From a virus: DNA of 27,995 nt. Every line of letters starts with the position of its first letter. Position 1 is the first letter of the stretch. Under the pieces are notes generated by a model, which made no database searches, was not told the origin of the DNA, and saw nothing but the letters and a program-made list of their open reading frames with translations. The stretch covers positions 1 through 27,995 of the IMG/VR virus record IMGVR_UViG_3300044639_000521; one strand, given 5' to 3'. Below, piece after piece: positions 7,733-17,231 of this stretch. A program made the translations under genes and the position numbers.

Positions 7733-10700
7733 GTAGCGATGACCCTCAAGTTCCTGATCCTCGGGATTGCGGAGCCGTTGGTCTCGCCGTACATGACGAT
7801 CTTGATGGAGAAGGTCTTGAACTTGCTCAAGGTGCTGCTGCCGATGTTCGTGAAGGTGACCTCACGGAAGTCATCGTCGGAGGTGGACACCCCCGTATCC
7901 GTGGTGGTCAACTTGACATAGTTGGTGTTGTCGAAATCGACCTCGCCGACAGGAATCGGACGGACAAAGACCTGCACACTCGCAGCGGTGGAGTTGCCCT
8001 TCCTCGGATTGCAGAGGGAGAGCGTCACCGTGATGTTCTCGGCTTCGGCACCCTCCTCAAGCGTCACCTTCTTCGTGATGTACCTAGCCTTTGTCTTGTA
8101 GGCTTCACCCGCAGCGGAGTTCGTGGGTTCGATCTCGCCGTTGTACGCCGAGTCCCCGATGGTGGTGATGATGCTGTTGTTGACGAGGTTGGTAGCCGAG
8201 ATGACGCTCGACCTTTCCATGTCGAACACGGGAGAGACATATCCGTCCGTGCTTGCGGACATGGAAACAGTAAAGGTTCCGAATCCTGCTTCCGCATTCG
8301 CACCGAGAAGGTCGAGATACCCATTGCTCGGCACGATGTTCTTACCAACGGGGATCTCCGTGTATATCGTCGGAGAACTGGTGGCTATGGATGCCGAGTA
8401 CGAGATGTCCGATCCCTCGGGCACGAAGTCGGTAGCGTTGAACCTGAACTCGTTCACGGTCATCGTCGCAGAGCCCGAGTATGCCTCGTTCTCGACCGTC
8501 ATGTTTCCCGACGAGGTGAACTTGCACAGGTTGAGCCTGACGGCAAGAGTCTGATTGTCGTTCCTGACGAGGTTGCCGCTGTTGCTAGCCTTGAACAGGG
8601 AGCGCATCATCGGCTGCTTGGTCACGGAGACCTTGTCATCCTCCTCGGACTGCCTGAGAATCGTGCTACCGATGGTGCCCGTGAACACCGAGTAATTCGG
8701 ACTGTTCGTAGACAGGCAGATGGCATATTCACGGGCGGGTAGGAGATACACGGGGGTGGTGAACGGGAAGTTGGTCTCGTTATCGTTACCTGCCGTGATC
8801 AGGTCGGCGGTGGAGACATCGTCCGAGTAGAGCGTGGAGGTGGCGAAAGGAAGGACCTTCGACGGGTGGGGGTATCCCGAGATCGTCGGACGGATCTGAA
8901 CGGTCACGGGGACCGTGGTGAGGGATTCCTTATCCGAGAAGTAAAGGTCCACCGACTTGACGAACACGCCCCTCGGATACTTGACGGGATCGATGTAGAT
9001 CGTTTGGCTGAGGGGGTCGTTGTAGCCTCGGATCTCGCCCGAACTCGTAAGCACCTCCGAGAGGTTCGACACGATCTTGTCCGACTTCACCGACTTGCGA
9101 CGGGTCTCGGGCACACGGGTGGAGAGGATTCCTTCCTCGCTCACCGAGTCGTATGCGCCCTCGACGGTGTAGGTCGCCTCCGCAAGCATGGTCCAAGCCG
9201 AGGGATCCTCGGCATTGGTACCGTCAGTCACCCTGATCGTGTGCCGTCCGATGAGGAAGTTCTGATCGGCGTATGGCAGCACTTGCGCTGCGTTGAACGA
9301 GAAGAAGATGGTCGCCCGTCCCTTGGTGTCGGTGGACGCACTTGCAGAGGTGCAGTAAGCGGTCACATCGACATCGTCGCAGTAGACACGGTAGGCGGTG
9401 CTTGGCTTGAGACCCGTTGCGCTGAGGGTCAGCGTCCTCCGACGAGCGACAGGGAGGACATCCCTAGCCACGGTCTTGTTCCGCACGACCTTCTTCATGC
9501 TCTCGGGGGTCACCGACGAGTTGATGCTCGACAGGGAGATCCCCTCCACCTTGGCGGTGAGGAGCCTGTTGCGGACGAGGTTCGGCTTGGTGTTTTTCTC
9601 GTTGGCGTTCTCACGCCCGAACCAAATAGCCTCCCAATCGTTGTAGCGGGTGCCGAAACCGTAGTTCGGGTTCTGCTCCCAATTGTCGTTCTCTCCCTCG
9701 ACATTCACCCTGACCTTGGGCTGCTTCTCCGTGTCGAACCAAGTGTCGGTGGAGGGAGAGACCTTCAGAGTGCCGAGGAAGGAGATGATCGTGGACGGAT
9801 TGACCACCACGGACTCGCTCGACAGGAGATGGGAGATCTCGGGAGATTGGGTGAAGTTGAGCGTGTAGACCCCGTCCGTGAGGTTGCCCACCACATTCGA
9901 CAGAGATCCTGCCGTGAGTCCATAGGACCTGATCGTGAACGGAGGACGGAGTTCGTTCCTCTCGTAGTCGATGCTTGCGGCGAACATGGGATCGGTGTTG
10001 TCGGCGACGGTGTGTCCCTTGAACTGATCAACGAGGATGCCCTTCTTCGGCATCTCGTCACCCGCATCGTCAAGGACTTTCTTCGCCTTCGCCTCCTGCT
10101 CAAGGAGGCTGAGGGTGGTGTAGTACTCGACTGCTTCGATCCTCTTCTCAAGGTCGCCGATGTCACGCATCGTGTACCTCTTGTTCTCGACATAACGAAT
10201 GGAGGCATCGTCAGCCGAGAAGGTGTACGGATTCATCCGCACGATGTAGAGCGACATGGCGTTCGGATCGTCGGCGGGGATGTCCGCATTCAGCGACGGA
10301 ACGCCCGAGAGGACGGAGAACCTCCTGTCCCGTGTGAGGACGATCTTGTCCGTCCTCGGGAGGTGGTGGGTGTACTCAAAGTTGTTGTCGTTGGCGGCGG
10401 TGTTCGTCGGGACCCATGTGTTAGTCTTGATCGTGCCGTCCGTGTTCCTCACGGGACGGAAGTCGATGCAGTCACGGAGGCTGTAGACGGTTCCCGTGGT
10501 GCGGCTGGTGTACGAGGGGATGTCCTCGTAGTTGGGATACGACTTGACCGTGAACGGACCATCGGTTGCGCTGTGGCTGTAGTGGCGGAAGGTGGCATAG
10601 AACGGACCCGTGATACCCGTGACACCCGCCGTCATCCACATCCTCGACCAGTCATAGAGGGCATCACGCTGACCGTCATCGAAGTTCATAAAGGGCAGGA

Positions 10701-12672
10701 TGCTGATGCCGCTGCTTGCACCCTTCGTTCCCGTGAGGGAAAGGACTTGGAGGACATCGGTGTATCCATTCAGATACAGGGTGTCAGCCGTGGTTCCACG
10801 ACCGTCTCCCGTCAACGAGGATCCCCATTGACCCGTGAGCGTGAGGCTCACCGTCTGCAAAGTCTTCGTGCGGCTCGTCATCGGCGACTGCGAGACATCC
10901 TCGGTGGAGATGATGTGCAGTTTCTTGCCGCTGCTCGTATTCGATGAGACCGTGATTGAGAGGACTGCGGGATTGCTGCCGTCCCTCGCCGCCGTGCCAC
11001 CCACGACCTTGCCGTCCTGATCGAAGACCAAGATGTTCTCGTTGGGAAGGCTGACCTCCGAGGTTCCAACGGCGAACTCAAGACCCGAGACGGCGTTGAC
11101 CGTGAACGAGTGAGGCAGGGAGGATGCGGTCTGCGTCTTGTATGTCGTGATTGCGTAGTTGGCATCCGTAAATGCCGTCACGCCCGAACCCTCGGGCACC
11201 TGATAGAGAAGGAGCCCTTGGCTTTCGCTCTGTAGACCTGCGCTTCCCGTGATCGCAAACGCATGCTTACCCGCAGCCGTGAGGCTCGGGAAGAAGATGC
11301 GCTTGACATCCGTGAACTCGGCGGTCGGTCCCGTGATGTTGATGTCGTACAGCGAGAGGTTGTAGACGGGAGGGGAGTACGGCTCCAACCAACGGACCCT
11401 CGCCGTTCCGATTGATGCGAAAGCGGCACCGCTCTCTCCCGTCGAGAGATGCACGGTCGGATGCTTGGCGAAGTCGGTGGTCGCACCGATGGAGTCTGCC
11501 ACGCCCGAGAACACGACTCGGGTGTATGGACCGACCGAGCGGTTGAAGTCACGCTCGACCGTGCGCAGGTGCGCACCCCCACGGGCGCACGGGAGGTTCA
11601 ACTTGGTCTTGCTCTGCGTCTCAAACTCATATCCGAAGACATAAGCCTTGCCCGTGGACAGTTCAGCCTTCAGGACAGCGGTCCCGCTGACGGCGGTCGG
11701 ACCCTTGAGGTTGAGTTCAAACGGAACCACCGTGTAGTTCCCCGACTCGTCGTAGGTGCGCCTTGCGAGGGTATCCTCAAGCATGGCGTAGTCGGGATAC
11801 CTCTCGACCTTGACGATGTCGCCGTCATCGATCCGCATGAACTCAATGAAGCCGACTCGGCTGAAGTTGTCGATGGACGAGGTGTCGCTCGGTGAGAAGT
11901 TCTTCTGCGAGAGGGTGAGGTCGATCTTGAATCGGTCGCTGCCAGGTGCGGCGTAGTTGTAGAAGCCGAAAGCAGGATCGTTGAGGGTGGTGTCATCCTC
12001 GGCGGTGACGAAGGTCTTGTCCACCGAGAAGCCGATGCTCGTAGTCGGGGAGTTGTAGAGCCTCACCTGCGAACCCGTGGCTCCCGTGAGGGTGTAGGCA
12101 CCGAGAGACTGCGCCGTGTTGAGTACGAAGTACCCCTCCACGAAGCGAACGCCACGCTCTACCGAGACAACGATTGCGTCTCCGACAACACCGCCGATTG
12201 CGGGACCCGTGATACCTGCGGTGATCCCCGTTCCGTTCGCAGCCGTAGCCGTGATCGTGTCGTTGATCCCGAAAGTCGTGCCGCCGTCCATGTAGTCGAA
12301 GAACAGGACGCTGTACTCGTCTCCCGAGTCCTCAAGGATGTCCTCGGCGTGGATGATCCTCGCATTCGCCTTGCCCGAGACCTGCGCCACCGTGCCGATG
12401 AAGTCCGTGTGATCGACCGTGGTGCCGAGGGCTACCTTGGCATACTTGACCCTGTTCTCGCTGATCCTTCCGTCGAGAACGATGCTTCCCTCATCGAAGA
12501 TGTGAGACCCAAAACGCTCAATCTGATTCTGTAGGATCGTCTGAACCTGAGTCAGTTCCCTCGCTTGGACTCCGTAGCCTGGACGAAACATGAGTCGGAG
12601 GAACTTCTTGTCCTCCGAGAAATCGTCGTAGTACGGATCGACATTGAAGATGCTTGAGTCGTATGAGCCCAT
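7729..12672 (-). CDS. Giant DUF4815-type virion structural protein
   Basis: 1647 residues; ATG at 12672 with AGGTG six bases upstream. The N-terminal 70 residues contain PYYDDFSEDKKFLRLMF and PGYGVQARELTQVQTILQ followed by FDEGSIVLDG, the hallmark of the DUF4815 family found in large structural proteins of T4-like cyanophages. The remainder is Ser/Thr/Gly-rich and beta-rich. One short helical stretch lies near 840-880 (MRDIGDLEKRIEAVEYYTT, then LLEQEAKAKKVLDD). Beta-sandwich segments follow to the C-terminus (FKTFSIKIVMYGETNG). There is no signal or membrane segment. It occupies the place of T4 gp9-gp11, so a role connecting wedge to fibre is likely (inference from position). It overlaps the 68-residue gene by four bases and follows gp8 after nine. 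Family membership is firm; the function is not. Confidence 0.88.
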   Translation of the reverse strand: MGSYDSSIFNVDPYYDDFSEDKKFLRLMFRPGYGVQARELTQVQTILQNQIERFGSHIFDEGSIVLDGRISENRVKYAKVALGTTVDHTDFIGTVAQVSGKANARIIHAEDILEDSGDEYSVLFFDYMDGGTTFGINDTITATAANGTGITAGITGPAIGGVVGDAIVVSVERGVRFVEGYFVLNTAQSLGAYTLTGATGSQVRLYNSPTTSIGFSVDKTFVTAEDDTTLNDPAFGFYNYAAPGSDRFKIDLTLSQKNFSPSDTSSIDNFSRVGFIEFMRIDDGDIVKVERYPDYAMLEDTLARRTYDESGNYTVVPFELNLKGPTAVSGTAVLKAELSTGKAYVFGYEFETQSKTKLNLPCARGGAHLRTVERDFNRSVGPYTRVVFSGVADSIGATTDFAKHPTVHLSTGESGAAFASIGTARVRWLEPYSPPVYNLSLYDINITGPTAEFTDVKRIFFPSLTAAGKHAFAITGSAGLQSESQGLLLYQVPEGSGVTAFTDANYAITTYKTQTASSLPHSFTVNAVSGLEFAVGTSEVSLPNENILVFDQDGKVVGGTAARDGSNPAVLSITVSSNTSSGKKLHIISTEDVSQSPMTSRTKTLQTVSLTLTGQWGSSLTGDGRGTTADTLYLNGYTDVLQVLSLTGTKGASSGISILPFMNFDDGQRDALYDWSRMWMTAGVTGITGPFYATFRHYSHSATDGPFTVKSYPNYEDIPSYTSRTTGTVYSLRDCIDFRPVRNTDGTIKTNTWVPTNTAANDNNFEYTHHLPRTDKIVLTRDRRFSVLSGVPSLNADIPADDPNAMSLYIVRMNPYTFSADDASIRYVENKRYTMRDIGDLEKRIEAVEYYTTLSLLEQEAKAKKVLDDAGDEMPKKGILVDQFKGHTVADNTDPMFAASIDYERNELRPPFTIRSYGLTAGSLSNVVGNLTDGVYTLNFTQSPEISHLLSSESVVVNPSTIISFLGTLKVSPSTDTWFDTEKQPKVRVNVEGENDNWEQNPNYGFGTRYNDWEAIWFGRENANEKNTKPNLVRNRLLTAKVEGISLSSINSSVTPESMKKVVRNKTVARDVLPVARRRTLTLSATGLKPSTAYRVYCDDVDVTAYCTSASASTDTKGRATIFFSFNAAQVLPYADQNFLIGRHTIRVTDGTNAEDPSAWTMLAEATYTVEGAYDSVSEEGILSTRVPETRRKSVKSDKIVSNLSEVLTSSGEIRGYNDPLSQTIYIDPVKYPRGVFVKSVDLYFSDKESLTTVPVTVQIRPTISGYPHPSKVLPFATSTLYSDDVSTADLITAGNDNETNFPFTTPVYLLPAREYAICLSTNSPNYSVFTGTIGSTILRQSEEDDKVSVTKQPMMRSLFKASNSGNLVRNDNQTLAVRLNLCKFTSSGNMTVENEAYSGSATMTVNEFRFNATDFVPEGSDISYSASIATSSPTIYTEIPVGKNIVPSNGYLDLLGANAEAGFGTFTVSMSASTDGYVSPVFDMERSSVISATNLVNNSIITTIGDSAYNGEIEPTNSAAGEAYKTKARYITKKVTLEEGAEAENITVTLSLCNPRKGNSTAASVQVFVRPIPVGEVDFDNTNYVKLTTTDTGVSTSDDDFREVTFTNIGSSTLSKFKTFSIKIVMYGETNGSAIPRIRNLRVIAT

Positions 12673-12681
12673 CTGTTCACC

Positions 12682-15027
12682 TTAGAAGTCGATGACGATC
12701 TTGATCTCTTCTCGTTGCTCAAGATCACGCTGAATCGGCTTCATGTTCTGTATGTATAGGACCTCTCCCGAGCGGTACTTCAGTTCGCCTGTGTGTACCA
12801 CTTGGGTGACGGTCGCCGTATTGATGTCCGTGGTCAGTCCGTATGCTGCGGTCATTCCCGTGCGGAAGGTTCCTTGGGTGCCCGAGACCCTGAGAGTTCC
12901 CGTGCTTCCCGTACCCCCGAGGGTCCAATCCATCACATATCCGTTCGCAGAGCCCGTCGCACCGAGTACGAATTCCTCGAACGCATCCTCAAGGAACGAG
13001 GTGGTCTTGAACAGGTTGTTGCCGTCGTAGGACATGACAAGGGTCGTGGTCTGGTCGTATGTGTCCACGCCCTCCCTGATGACTGTGTCGATTGCTTTGA
13101 TCTGACCTATTCCGCTGAGTCCCTTGCTGTAGCCCGAGTAGAAGAGGTCCGTCTGCGAGACACGCTCGTTGACCTTGAAGGATCCCTGAGGATTCTCAAG
13201 GTAGAGGAAGCCGAGGATGTTCGATCCGACCTGCGGCTCCCACGCATGGACCTCACCGACCGCACGGGAAGCGTTGGTCGATGTTGACCAATCCCCGATA
13301 CCGTGGACGAGGTAGCCCTTCGTGAAGTCCGTCGCCGAGCCCGAGAAGGCGGGGTCCGTGGGAGAAAGGGTCAGCCTGAGGAGCCTCCTCGACTCCGTAC
13401 CTGCGATGGTTCGGACATCGACGGACATCGTTGTCAGTCCTCCGACATTGCCGCCATACTCAAAGTCCCCGTTCCTGATCTCCGTGAGTACGAGTTCGTT
13501 CGTGCCGCTGTGACCCGAGGTACCCGCCCTCCATGAGACCACCTCGCCGTATGCACCGCTGAATCCGCCTGTGGTCGATTGCTGCGCCGTCGCCCCGACC
13601 GTGAATGATCCGCTGACACCCGTGGCGAAGAACTTCAGCCTCACCTGCTTCTCGGCGAGGAGCGGGTTGAGGATGACTGAGAACTGACGGTACTCGTTGT
13701 CCGTGCTGACCTTCCCCTCCTCATCCTGAGAGTACTCCTTGGAGATCATTATGGAGGAGCATCCGAGTTCCTTGACGGGGTTCGATCCATGACCCCCAGG
13801 TGGGGACATCACAGCCTCGGCGAGATCGTCAAGGAAGACCTTGTCGGTTGGAACGACGAGTCCCTTGACGAACTCAAGGTCGGCGAATGTGTAGTCCCTT
13901 CCTCCGTCAACGAGTTCGATGGAGTCAACGAGGCGGCGAAGTTCAAAGAAGTCGGCGCAGGAGGTGGCACCAACGACGCTGAAGTCTGCGGTCGCACCGA
14001 AGCGCACCGAGACCTCCGCAGCCTTGGCGTAGGGGTTGTACGAGTTGCTGTAAGAGGTTCCGTCGCCGACCACTCGGATGTTCGGGACGATGGAAAAGGT
14101 GCTTGCGTTGCCTCCACCCGAGACGCTAGTCGAGAAGGGATCCGTCACCGTGACGAATGCCGCACCACCCACACCCGATGGAGTGAAGGTGGAGATCCTT
14201 CTCCTCTGTCCCTGACCCTGTCCGCTGTCGATGGACAGGACCATGTTGTCGTAATAGTTCGGCTTGAGGATGAGATTGGGTGAAGTGAGGGTGATTCCCG
14301 TCGCCCCCAAAGCCACATCCACCACGACCGTGTTGTTGGCACTAGCAAAGACGCAGGTGTCAGACACGACGAAGGGCTTGACATCGGGGCTCACCCTGAC
14401 GAAAGCGATCTCCCCGTCCACAGCCGATTGCTGCGTGTTCCATTGGAGGATGCGCTCGTCATTGAGCCGCAGGTAGTCCACATACTCCACGGGCATGTAG
14501 CCAATGGAGTCGCCTTGGGTCTTCGTCAGGAACTTCCTCTTGGACTCCGATATCTGATAGAGGAACTTCCAACGGTATCCGTCGCCCAACTTGCGGATTT
14601 GGCTGTCGGTGTGCGTCGGTGCGACGAGGGATTGGGCACGGTTGTTGTTGTCGATGCACTTGTACACACGCTCATCGTCAACGAGGACATAGAACGGAGC
14701 GGGGTCGAAGTCATCGAACAGGTCTAGGTCATCCCGATACGCCGTGTAGATGACGCTCGGCTTCCAATCGTACCTTCGCACGACGAGGGACACATCCGAC
14801 CTGTCGATCCTCTTGTGGGCGAAGATGCCCCTCCAAAGTTCGGTATCGTCCTTGACGCTGTCGATGCTCGACGGCGGATCCTCGTCGGTACCGAGACCCG
14901 ACCATTCCGTGATCTTGCCGATGGACAGGAACAGGTTCTTGTCATCGGTGTCGCTGTAGATGGCAAACAGCGCATCGGCGGCGATTCGCTTGTGATTTTG
15001 ACGGAATGGGTCGCAAGACGATGGCAT
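12682..15027 (-). CDS. 8: Baseplate wedge subunit gp8
   Basis: 781 residues. The first 210 resemble the gp8 wedge subunit as found in cyanophage-type T4 relatives: LFLSIGKITEW near 32-42, WRGIFAHKRIDRSDVSLVV near 65-83 followed by RYDW, FYVLVDDERVYKCIDNNN near 110-128, and DGYRWKFLYQIS near 150-161. T4 gp8 has 334 residues, so this version carries a large beta-rich C-terminal extension, like those of environmental relatives. In T4, gp8 dimers join gp7, gp53, gp6 and gp10 in the wedge. The ATG at 15027 has no clear Shine-Dalgarno; a CATAAGTA box lies seven bases upstream and overlaps the stop of the preceding gene. The gene is intact and ends nine bases before the DUF4815 gene. Confidence 0.87.
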   Translation of the reverse strand: MPSSCDPFRQNHKRIAADALFAIYSDTDDKNLFLSIGKITEWSGLGTDEDPPSSIDSVKDDTELWRGIFAHKRIDRSDVSLVVRRYDWKPSVIYTAYRDDLDLFDDFDPAPFYVLVDDERVYKCIDNNNRAQSLVAPTHTDSQIRKLGDGYRWKFLYQISESKRKFLTKTQGDSIGYMPVEYVDYLRLNDERILQWNTQQSAVDGEIAFVRVSPDVKPFVVSDTCVFASANNTVVVDVALGATGITLTSPNLILKPNYYDNMVLSIDSGQGQGQRRRISTFTPSGVGGAAFVTVTDPFSTSVSGGGNASTFSIVPNIRVVGDGTSYSNSYNPYAKAAEVSVRFGATADFSVVGATSCADFFELRRLVDSIELVDGGRDYTFADLEFVKGLVVPTDKVFLDDLAEAVMSPPGGHGSNPVKELGCSSIMISKEYSQDEEGKVSTDNEYRQFSVILNPLLAEKQVRLKFFATGVSGSFTVGATAQQSTTGGFSGAYGEVVSWRAGTSGHSGTNELVLTEIRNGDFEYGGNVGGLTTMSVDVRTIAGTESRRLLRLTLSPTDPAFSGSATDFTKGYLVHGIGDWSTSTNASRAVGEVHAWEPQVGSNILGFLYLENPQGSFKVNERVSQTDLFYSGYSKGLSGIGQIKAIDTVIREGVDTYDQTTTLVMSYDGNNLFKTTSFLEDAFEEFVLGATGSANGYVMDWTLGGTGSTGTLRVSGTQGTFRTGMTAAYGLTTDINTATVTQVVHTGELKYRSGEVLYIQNMKPIQRDLEQREEIKIVIDF
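12751..12758 (-). promoter_or_regulatory. Possible late-promoter box TATACATA upstream of DUF4815 gene
   Basis: The minus strand reads CCTATACATACAG inside the 3' end of gp8, about 80 bases before the start at 12672. It has one mismatch to TATAAATA. Because it lies in coding sequence the match may be chance. Confidence 0.35.
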
Positions 15028-15034
15028 GGCGGTG

Positions 15035-15042
15035 TACTTATG
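15035..15042 (-). promoter_or_regulatory. Possible late-promoter box CATAAGTA immediately before gp8
   Basis: The minus strand reads GGCATAAGTACACCGCCATG. The box is seven bases before the gp8 ATG and shares its TAA with the stop codon of the gp7-position gene. Two mismatches to TATAAATA make it weaker than CTAAATAC, but the short spacing repeats that seen at gp48 and the 113-residue gene. Confidence 0.35.
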
Positions 15043-17211
15043 CCTCTAGTGATGGGAGTTCTGTCTGTGAGGGGGGCACGAACTCATAGGCGAAGATGAC
15101 GATTTCCCTCGTACCTGCGATCAGGCGGTCCTGCGAGTCAAGTATGTCGAGTCGCAGGGAGTGTCTTCCGTCACGCACCTTGTTGAAGCCCACCGTTCGT
15201 GCGTTCAGACCGAGATCGACCGTCTTCCTTCCGTCCAAGACAGCCCTGATCTTCGATGCCCCGATCTGCGCCAACGAGAGGTTGTCGCCGTTGTCGATGT
15301 CGAATCGGACTGTCAGGTTCCTGAAGAAGTCGTAGTCGGCGGGTGATGTTCCAATGGGAGTGGAGGTGTTCCTGACGGTGCCTCCCGAAATCGGTTGGAT
15401 CATCCTGAAACTCGGGGAAGCGGGAGAAACGAATGTCTCGGTGCGGCAGTCGAAGACCTCGCCGATGGGCATGTTGAAGAAAGCCCGAGCGGTGATCTTG
15501 CGGAACTCGCTGTCCTCGCTGTAGTTCAAGAGTGCGTAGTTGAAGTCATACGGCTCCCTGTACAGTTCGCCACGGCAGCAGGACCCCTTGCAGCAGGAGT
15601 TCTGTGTTCCGTCCGAGGCGAACTTGTCGGTGAGTTCCTTGACCCAAGTGTTGACCCGTTCTTGGTTGGCAGGATCCCCCGAAAGGTCCCATTCCCCCCA
15701 TGAGAGGAAATCGCCGAGTTGGGTTGTCCAAATCTTGGCGATGTGCTTCTCGTTGCTCAACTTTCGGTTTGGGTGCGTGTAAACGATCCAGAATGGGTCG
15801 GCATTTTGGAATCCCGTCAGACCCAACGCACCACCCGTGGCGGCGAAGGGGATGTTGTTGCTGATCGGGTTGCCTCCGATCACGATGCCATCGCCCTCTC
15901 CCCTGATGTAGATGTCGTGGAACGACGGTTTGTATCCCGCAGCAGTCATCCCTCCCGTTGTCCCCGTCATAAACCATGCCGAGAGATCGTCAAAGGTATG
16001 GAATGTGTACGGGATGTAGTGCCCGATGATCGGAACCTCGTACCTAGCGACCGAGGATGCGTTGGCGAGATCATCGTGCGAGCAACGCTTGATAAGCACC
16101 GAACCGAACATTGCTGTTCCCACAGGGTGTACGAGGCGGCGAACCACCTCCCTATACCGACTTCGCTCTTGAGGACATACGACCAATTTTGGTAGTACTT
16201 GTTGTCCTGAAGGACCTTGTTCGTGCTGAGGCGACCGTCGTTGTTGGCGTAGAAGCCCGCAGATTGAGCCAATGCCCCCACGGTCACGGTTCCCGAGAAG
16301 CCCGTGCCCCTGCTAGTGGCGATGGAGATCGTGGGTGCAACCTGATAGTTGATGCCGAAGTCATCGATGTTGATCTTGCGGATGCCCCCGAGACTGTCCA
16401 CCTCGGTGATCGTCCCCGTGCCCCGCTGACCGCTGTCGCTCCCCACAGGGACAAAGGTGACTTTCTCCCCGACCTGATAGTCCGAGCCACCGTTCGTCAC
16501 GGAAATGGAAGAGATGACGCTGTAGACCTTCACTTCACGGAGGGTGTCCTCGCCGTCAGTAAACTCAATACCGAGGTTACCCGCTTGGAATGTTCCATTC
16601 CTTCCCGTGATGAGCATCTCGGCGACATCGAAGTTTCCCACCTGATACACGCTGACCTCAACACACCTCGCCGTGGCGAGTATCTGTCCCGAGGAGTTGC
16701 GCTGCACCACGGTGTTACCCGCAGCCCTGTAGATGCCATCACCCAAGGCGTTGGACAGCCTCAGATAGTTGTTCTGCGTCCACCTTCCCGTACTCAGCCT
16801 GAGGATGTCTTTCTTCGGGTAGTAGAACTCGACTGCCGTGTCGTAGAGGATACGGAACAGGAACTCGTATGACTTCTCGGTTCCCTTGGCGAGATAGAAC
16901 TGCTTGATGTTCTTGACGAGCCTCCTCGGGTCTACCAAATACCCCGTGTCGGGATTGATGGCTAGCGACTCGGGGAAGTTGAGCAGGTACTCGTTCTTGA
17001 ACTTGTCAACGAATTGGTCGAGCGTGACATCAATGTCGGGGATGTCCTTCATGTCGAGCGGGGACAGGATCTTGCCCTTGTCCCTGCGGAGACCGAGCCA
17101 CTCGTAGTACGCAGACATGAAGGCGACGAGCGTGGGGTGATCGACCCGCACGAACTCGGGGAGCCTGTCTGACACGAACTGTGATAGTTGACGGTCTCCG
17201 TCGATGCTCAT
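15038..17211 (-). pseudogene. Baseplate wedge protein in gp7 position, split by an apparent -1 frameshift near 16156
   Basis: Frame one starts at ATG 17211 (GGGG just upstream) and reads a typical wedge N-terminus: HPTLVAFMSAYYEWLG near 25-40, then IKQFYLAKGTEKSYEFLFRI near 115-134, a motif conserved in T4-like environmental phages, then Gly-rich beta repeats ending NKYYQNWSYVLKSEVG at 337-352. There it loses sense and runs on without homology to 15967. From 16156 the next frame continues YREVVRRLVHPVGTAMFGSV, the expected continuation of that family, to a stop at 15038. The joined product is about 724 residues, with CCKGSCC near 540-546 and an Ig-like C-terminal domain (VRDGRHSLRLDILD). The second frame has only an internal TTG and no ribosome site. 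One missing base in the assembly, a true mutation, or recoding could explain it. It lies between gp6 and gp8, the position of T4 gp7. Confidence 0.82.
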
Positions 17212-17231
17212 TTTCCCCGTCCTTCACCGCC

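Noticed and set aside
8866-10947. A 693-codon open frame on the plus strand opposite the DUF4815 gene
   Set aside because: It is antisense to a clear structural gene, its translation is dominated by Arg, Asp, Glu, Val and Gly without domain character, and no ribosome site fits. Rare use of TTA, CTA and TCA codons on the coding strand explains such long antisense frames here.
15967-16152. The C-terminal extension of the first frame of the gp7-position gene
   Set aside because: About 60 residues after the apparent shift have no family character (Ser/Arg/Thr-rich), whereas the other frame continues the family; it is treated as out-of-frame reading.
16140-16200. Programmed -1 ribosomal frameshift in the gp7-position gene
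   Set aside because: No X-XXY-YYZ slippery heptamer or obvious downstream stem is visible at the switch point, so a missing base or true mutation is more likely.
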